Below the pieces are notes generated by a model. That model worked only from the letters and a program-made list of their open reading frames with translations. It did no database searches and was not told the DNA's origin. DNA of 64,000 nucleotides from JACJVV01 sp964581515 (GTDB lineage: Archaea > Nanobdellota > Nanobdellia > Woesearchaeales > JACJVV01): assembly GCA_964581515.1 (NCBI GenBank), contig CAZOOV010000013.1, positions 1-64,000 on the forward strand, in the 5' to 3' direction. Numbering within the stretch: the stretch's first letter is position 1; every line of letters starts with the position of its first letter. This document shows positions 60,721 to 64,000 of this stretch, one piece after another. The translations under genes and the position numbers were made by a program.

Positions 60721-62616
60721 ATGAGTGAAGTTTTAGATTCATTGGCTGATGTAAGTGAACAATTAGAAGACCGGACTAGAAATAGCTCTGTTACTTCTCT
60801 TTCTGATCTTAGTTCTGATCCTATAGAGGTTATGTATTGGCAGACTTTTTTGTTAGGCAGAGATGATGCAGTAGAAGCATCAGATTTCATGACAGATGAG
60901 CTGAAAAAACTAAATGGGATCCAGGGGAATTCTTTAGAAACCTCTTTATTGAGTCCTATCTTTTATGCTACTATCTATAAAAAAGCAAGAGTTGAGATGT
61001 GTTCTAGACTCGGAATTCCTTTTCTTGATTCAATCTATGATGATATAGAGAACATCGCTTCTTATTGTGAGGAAGTTGGTGTGAGTTTTTCATCTAAACT
61101 GCATGAGTTAGGAGGACTTAATGCTCTTGGATCAAATAATCTTGTTGATGTCAGCAAACTTCTTGTTGCTTGGACTCAAATGTATGAGGAGGCGCAAGAA
61201 AAGAATCTATTTGGTCAGAAGATTGTGCATAAAGAGGATACTGAAGAAGGACATCTGACTGCTGAATTCCAATTCAATGGTCCTCCTGAAGAAGAAAAAC
61301 CATCGTTAGATAATTTTGATGTTGAGAAACTTTTAATGTATTTTATACTTGAAAGGAGATATACAAATGAATTTGCAGAGAATGCAAAAGGTGCATCTGA
61401 TTTAAGACTAGGGGATGAATGTTTCTCTTTCTGTCCTACTAAAGGTGTTCTTGTATATGATAGCAAGACAGCTGGATTTAAGAGCGCTGTTGGTAATATT
61501 GTGTTTAATCCTTTGAATCATAGTGGCAAAGCGTATAAATTTTTTACAGATTTTTTTCAGACTTTAGTAGGAGATGATCTAGCAACACCTGTATCCATAA
61601 TCGAGGCTGAAGATGGTGCATATAATGTTATGCTGCATGAGTCAGATGATCTGGAAGTATTTCTGGGAAGCGATGCTGATCCTTATGAGAAATATAAAGC
61701 CATTGCAGATGATCTGATGAAACATGCGAGGTTAGAAGAGGCTTTAGTTCCATATACAATCCATGAAGATAATAATGTAAATATGAAAGTGAGGCTTTTT
61801 GAAGGTCTTGTAACTATATGGTTGACTTTTACAGTACCACAGCATGATTATGAGAAAGAGATGTTGGAAAGTTTAGTATTAGGACGTGATTCAGATATGA
61901 AAACAAGATTAGCTAAGGAGTCTGAATATGATATTCAAGATGGAGAAAAACCCGAGGATAGAAAAAGATCTATTGTTTTAGGAGTTAATCCTGTATTAGA
62001 TGATTTGTCTGAAAAAGGGAGACAATTTATATCTGATTATCTTAGTATTGAAGGTCTTGAGGCATTGAATTGTTTTGTTGATCTTGATGCACAGCCTTCT
62101 AATTATTTTGTAAATGGGAAGATCAATGATCTCGATAAGATAAAATATGGTTCTCCTGTATATACAGCAGCTAGATTGCTTGGACATCCTTCTGTCCAGA
62201 GTTTTTTAGCTGGTCTAGATGGGGATTCTGAAGAAAAGTTTTTTGAAAGATATGTGCAGGAATCTGATGATCACAATGTTAAGAGAGCATCAGAGAGTGT
62301 TAAGAATAATCTTGGATTTGTTAGAGACGATCATTTATTTGGACTTTACGCTGCTAGGAAATTAAATGCAGTAAATGCTTCTTGTGATGATAGTATGGCT
62401 GCGAAGCTACATTTGTCTTTTGATGCACATAAGGCTTATATCAATGCTTTTCATGTGATGAGTTATGAATGCAGGGCTGATGATAGAGATTCAGCTGTTG
62501 GTTATTTAAGGATTGCTCTTGATCAACTTGATAGACCAGAATTTATGGATTTTAGAGAAGCTTATGTTGGTGCTATAGGCCAGAGTAAGCATGCTCATCT
62601 GCTTGAAAAATTATAA
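60721..62616 (+). CDS. Large soluble protein of unknown function
   Basis: 631 residues without signal peptide, membrane segment or motif that I recognise. It is acidic and mostly helical, with beta-rich parts near residues 250-285 (LRLGDECFSFCPTKGVLVYDSK) and 350-380 (HEDNNVNMKVRLFEGLVTIWLTF). Two halves seem likely: a part up to about 400, and a helical C-terminal part (420-631) that ends with a tetratricopeptide-like run (AAKLHLSFDAHKAYINAFHVM...AVGYLRIALDQL). Codon use matches its neighbours. It stands as a single gene with its own promoter and possible operator, and its product may be lineage-specific. Confidence 0.6.
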   Translation: MSEVLDSLADVSEQLEDRTRNSSVTSLSDLSSDPIEVMYWQTFLLGRDDAVEASDFMTDELKKLNGIQGNSLETSLLSPIFYATIYKKARVEMCSRLGIPFLDSIYDDIENIASYCEEVGVSFSSKLHELGGLNALGSNNLVDVSKLLVAWTQMYEEAQEKNLFGQKIVHKEDTEEGHLTAEFQFNGPPEEEKPSLDNFDVEKLLMYFILERRYTNEFAENAKGASDLRLGDECFSFCPTKGVLVYDSKTAGFKSAVGNIVFNPLNHSGKAYKFFTDFFQTLVGDDLATPVSIIEAEDGAYNVMLHESDDLEVFLGSDADPYEKYKAIADDLMKHARLEEALVPYTIHEDNNVNMKVRLFEGLVTIWLTFTVPQHDYEKEMLESLVLGRDSDMKTRLAKESEYDIQDGEKPEDRKRSIVLGVNPVLDDLSEKGRQFISDYLSIEGLEALNCFVDLDAQPSNYFVNGKINDLDKIKYGSPVYTAARLLGHPSVQSFLAGLDGDSEEKFFERYVQESDDHNVKRASESVKNNLGFVRDDHLFGLYAARKLNAVNASCDDSMAAKLHLSFDAHKAYINAFHVMSYECRADDRDSAVGYLRIALDQLDRPEFMDFREAYVGAIGQSKHAHLLEKL

Positions 62617-62628
62617 GATATCTATTAA

Positions 62629-62669
62629 ATAATTTATTCATAAGATAATTTATCTATAAAATAATTTAT
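62629..62669. repeat. Three copies of a 16-bp periodic AT-rich unit
   Basis: ATAATTTAT occurs at 62629, 62645 and 62661, exactly 16 bp apart, between two convergent genes. The last copy reaches into the end of the AbrB-PhoU gene. The unit is nearly the same as the perfect 16-bp duplication at 31625-31656. Confidence 0.65.
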
Positions 62670-63517
62670 ATCAGTAATTCTATATGGTGCAATTGCTCTA
62701 ATACCTGTTTGAATTGGTAAGAAATATTCTGGTCTGATGTTATGTTGTCAAAATTTTTGTATAGGTCGGTTCTTATATCTTTTAGCTTCATTAAGTTTTT
62801 AGTTGATGAGAAATAGGAAATATATATCTTTTTGAAATAATCAAGAATTTGATTGCTCAATCTTATTGTTTTAGTCGAAGGCTTTGCTTTTACTCTTAAG
62901 TCTCCTAAGAGATCCCCTATTATTTCTATTTTATCTATTACTGTTGCAATATCAAGCGCTCTACTAATACTTTCAAAATATCCTTTAGATAAGACACGCA
63001 TGCAGTAATTCGCTAGTTTATTGTTTTCTTTTTCAACACTTATTGAGGATGGATGACTTTTGCCTTTCTTCATCTCATTAATCGTATCTTCCATGAAACC
63101 CATTGTGACTATGAATAATCTTTTGAGCATTGTTTCGAATTCTTCTTCTTTTACATTTGCTACATTTCTTATTATGCATGAATGCTCATCTTGTTCAACA
63201 ATCTCAAATCCTAAAAGCTCATCTATTTTCTCTATTATTTTTGAAGTTGGTAGTTTACTATCGAATTTCAGAATCACTTCATCATAACCTTGTTTATAGA
63301 GGTTTAAGAGATATCTTTTCATGAATGGTTTATCTCTCGTGAAATGAAGCGTTTTTGATATCATTTCAGCTTCTTTGCCTGCTTTGATGAGAATTGTCTT
63401 TCCCATTAAATTAAGGTTAATTTCATCCCCTTTCTTTAGGCCATTTTGTTTTGTCCATCTATATGGGAGTGATACAGTCAGACTGCTAGCTCCATGCTGG
63501 ACAATTTTTCTTATCAT
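62666..63517 (-). CDS. AbrB-domain PhoU-like phosphate regulator
   Basis: 283 residues. The N-terminal SpoVT/AbrB swapped-hairpin domain (about 1-45: MIRKIVQHGASSLTVSLPYRWTKQNGLKKGDEINL) is fused to a helical PhoU-like domain (about 85-283). The AbrB-PhoU fusion is widespread in archaea and is thought to link phosphate status to transcription or to control of phosphate transport. No pst transporter genes are in view. The promoter would lie within 63518-63600. Confidence 0.88.
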   Translation of the reverse strand: MIRKIVQHGASSLTVSLPYRWTKQNGLKKGDEINLNLMGKTILIKAGKEAEMISKTLHFTRDKPFMKRYLLNLYKQGYDEVILKFDSKLPTSKIIEKIDELLGFEIVEQDEHSCIIRNVANVKEEEFETMLKRLFIVTMGFMEDTINEMKKGKSHPSSISVEKENNKLANYCMRVLSKGYFESISRALDIATVIDKIEIIGDLLGDLRVKAKPSTKTIRLSNQILDYFKKIYISYFSSTKNLMKLKDIRTDLYKNFDNITSDQNISYQFKQVLEQLHHIELLI

Positions 63518-63671
63518 AACAGTTGTTGAAACGGCGATCTATTTAAATCTTTTGGAAAGTATATACAAAATAAAAAATATATATTTAATGTGGAAAAAGT
63601 ATATATAATTATCTGTGACTACTTTTGAGTATCTAGGGGGTTGGCAGCTAGGTTTATCTGGGGGAAATAAA
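63518..63671. promoter_or_regulatory. Divergent promoter region with duplicated TATA-like elements
   Basis: TGGAAAGTATATA (63552-63564) and TGGAAAAAGTATATA (63591-63605) are near-identical direct repeats about 40 bp apart, each containing a TATA-like core on the + strand. The minus-strand TATA for the AbrB-PhoU gene is probably GATTTAAATAG near 63540. A stretch of Gs, CTGGGGGAAA, lies just before the ATG at 63672 and serves as ribosome-binding site. Confidence 0.45.
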
Positions 63672-64000
63672 ATGATAGAAGAAAGAGTCAATGAATATAT
63701 CAGATTGATAGATGAAGATGTTCAGGATATATTGGATAAAGAGTCAAGCGTATATGGTGTTATTGATCTAGCTAAAGCAGCACCTGATCTTGGTTTTGAA
63801 GATATTGCAGAACAATTGCCAGGATCTGCTTGGGTTCCTTTGAAATCAGATCAGTATTCTTGTGGGATAAGTGCAAATGCAACAGATTGCGGGGCATTAG
63901 CTAAGCTTGAATCTGGATTAATAGTTTATGAGGACGCTGTAAAGTTGGCTGGGATGGAAGCAGGCAAAGATTATACGCCTTTCAGATTTCCAAGTGAAAT
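63672..64000 (+). CDS. Start of an unrecognised protein, cut by the window end
   Basis: ATG 63672 has TGGGGGAAA about 6 nt upstream and stays open for 109 codons to the edge. It begins MIEERVNEYIRLIDEDVQDIL, a helical start, with later Cys residues (YSCGISANATDCGA) and no signal peptide. Too short to assign. Confidence 0.6.
   Translation, partial: MIEERVNEYIRLIDEDVQDILDKESSVYGVIDLAKAAPDLGFEDIAEQLPGSAWVPLKSDQYSCGISANATDCGALAKLESGLIVYEDAVKLAGMEAGKDYTPFRFPSE

Overview
The window is AT-rich and reads as an archaeal genome fragment, most likely from a DPANN lineage of the Woesearchaeota/Pacearchaeota type. The evidence is an archaeal/eukaryal-type TyrRS, a Trm1 tRNA methyltransferase, an AbrB-PhoU protein, an eukaryal-like polyprenyl-phosphate GlcNAc-1-phosphate transferase, many COG1361/CARDB-like secreted proteins, TATA-box promoters with short or no leaders, and a tRNA-Trp that appears to carry two introns. 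The lineage is inferred from gene content; no rRNA gene is present. A run of exactly 100 N flanked by an identical 55-nt repeat shows that this is a draft scaffold.

Layout. (1) 1-4750: the right end of an IS200/IS605-type element joined to an exonuclease/endonuclease/phosphatase gene remnant, then tyrS, a small CARF-like protein, an unknown protein, a methyltransferase and two paralogous single-pass membrane proteins. (2) 4923-9524: a MacB-like ABC operon (ATPase, membrane-anchored surface protein, two FtsX permeases). (3) 9691-21742: a cell-surface region with an inverse-autotransporter-like beta-barrel protein (very unexpected in an archaeon), a giant Cys/Asp-rich repeat protein containing the assembly gap, a probable abundant surface protein, and a 1021-residue seven-segment membrane protein. 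(4) 21751-25403: a candidate structured RNA, tRNA-Trp, trm1, a small secreted protein, an IMPase-family enzyme, a DUF192 protein and a winged-helix-like regulator. (5) 25716-58006: a glycan island of about 32 kb. (6) 58108-64000: secreted, membrane and unknown proteins, AbrB-PhoU, and the start of a gene that leaves the window.

How the glycan island works together: gmhA, hldA and an hldC-gmhB fusion make an activated manno-heptose. gmd and rmd make GDP-D-rhamnose, rmlABCD make dTDP-L-rhamnose, and ugd and galE supply UDP-uronate and UDP-galactose. A GlcNAc-1-P transferase can start the lipid-linked glycan, and five GT-A/GT-B glycosyltransferases plus a GT39-like membrane enzyme extend it. Wzm/Wzt export it. 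An AlgI/AlgJ pair, a hexapeptide acyltransferase, a deacetylase and methyltransferases decorate it. A thiolase and a DUF35-DUF362 fusion sit inside the island without an obvious role.

Most interesting points: a ribbon-helix-helix domain fused to a degenerate sugar nucleotidyltransferase, divergent from rml, with a perfect palindromic operator-like site and one symmetric TATA element serving both genes; the DUF35-DUF362 fusion next to a thiolase; the inverse-autotransporter-like barrel; a roughly 130-nt four-helix RNA candidate beside tRNA-Trp; and the heptose fusion gene, which lacks any ATG/GTG/TTG start but has a strong ribosome-binding site placed for an ATT start.
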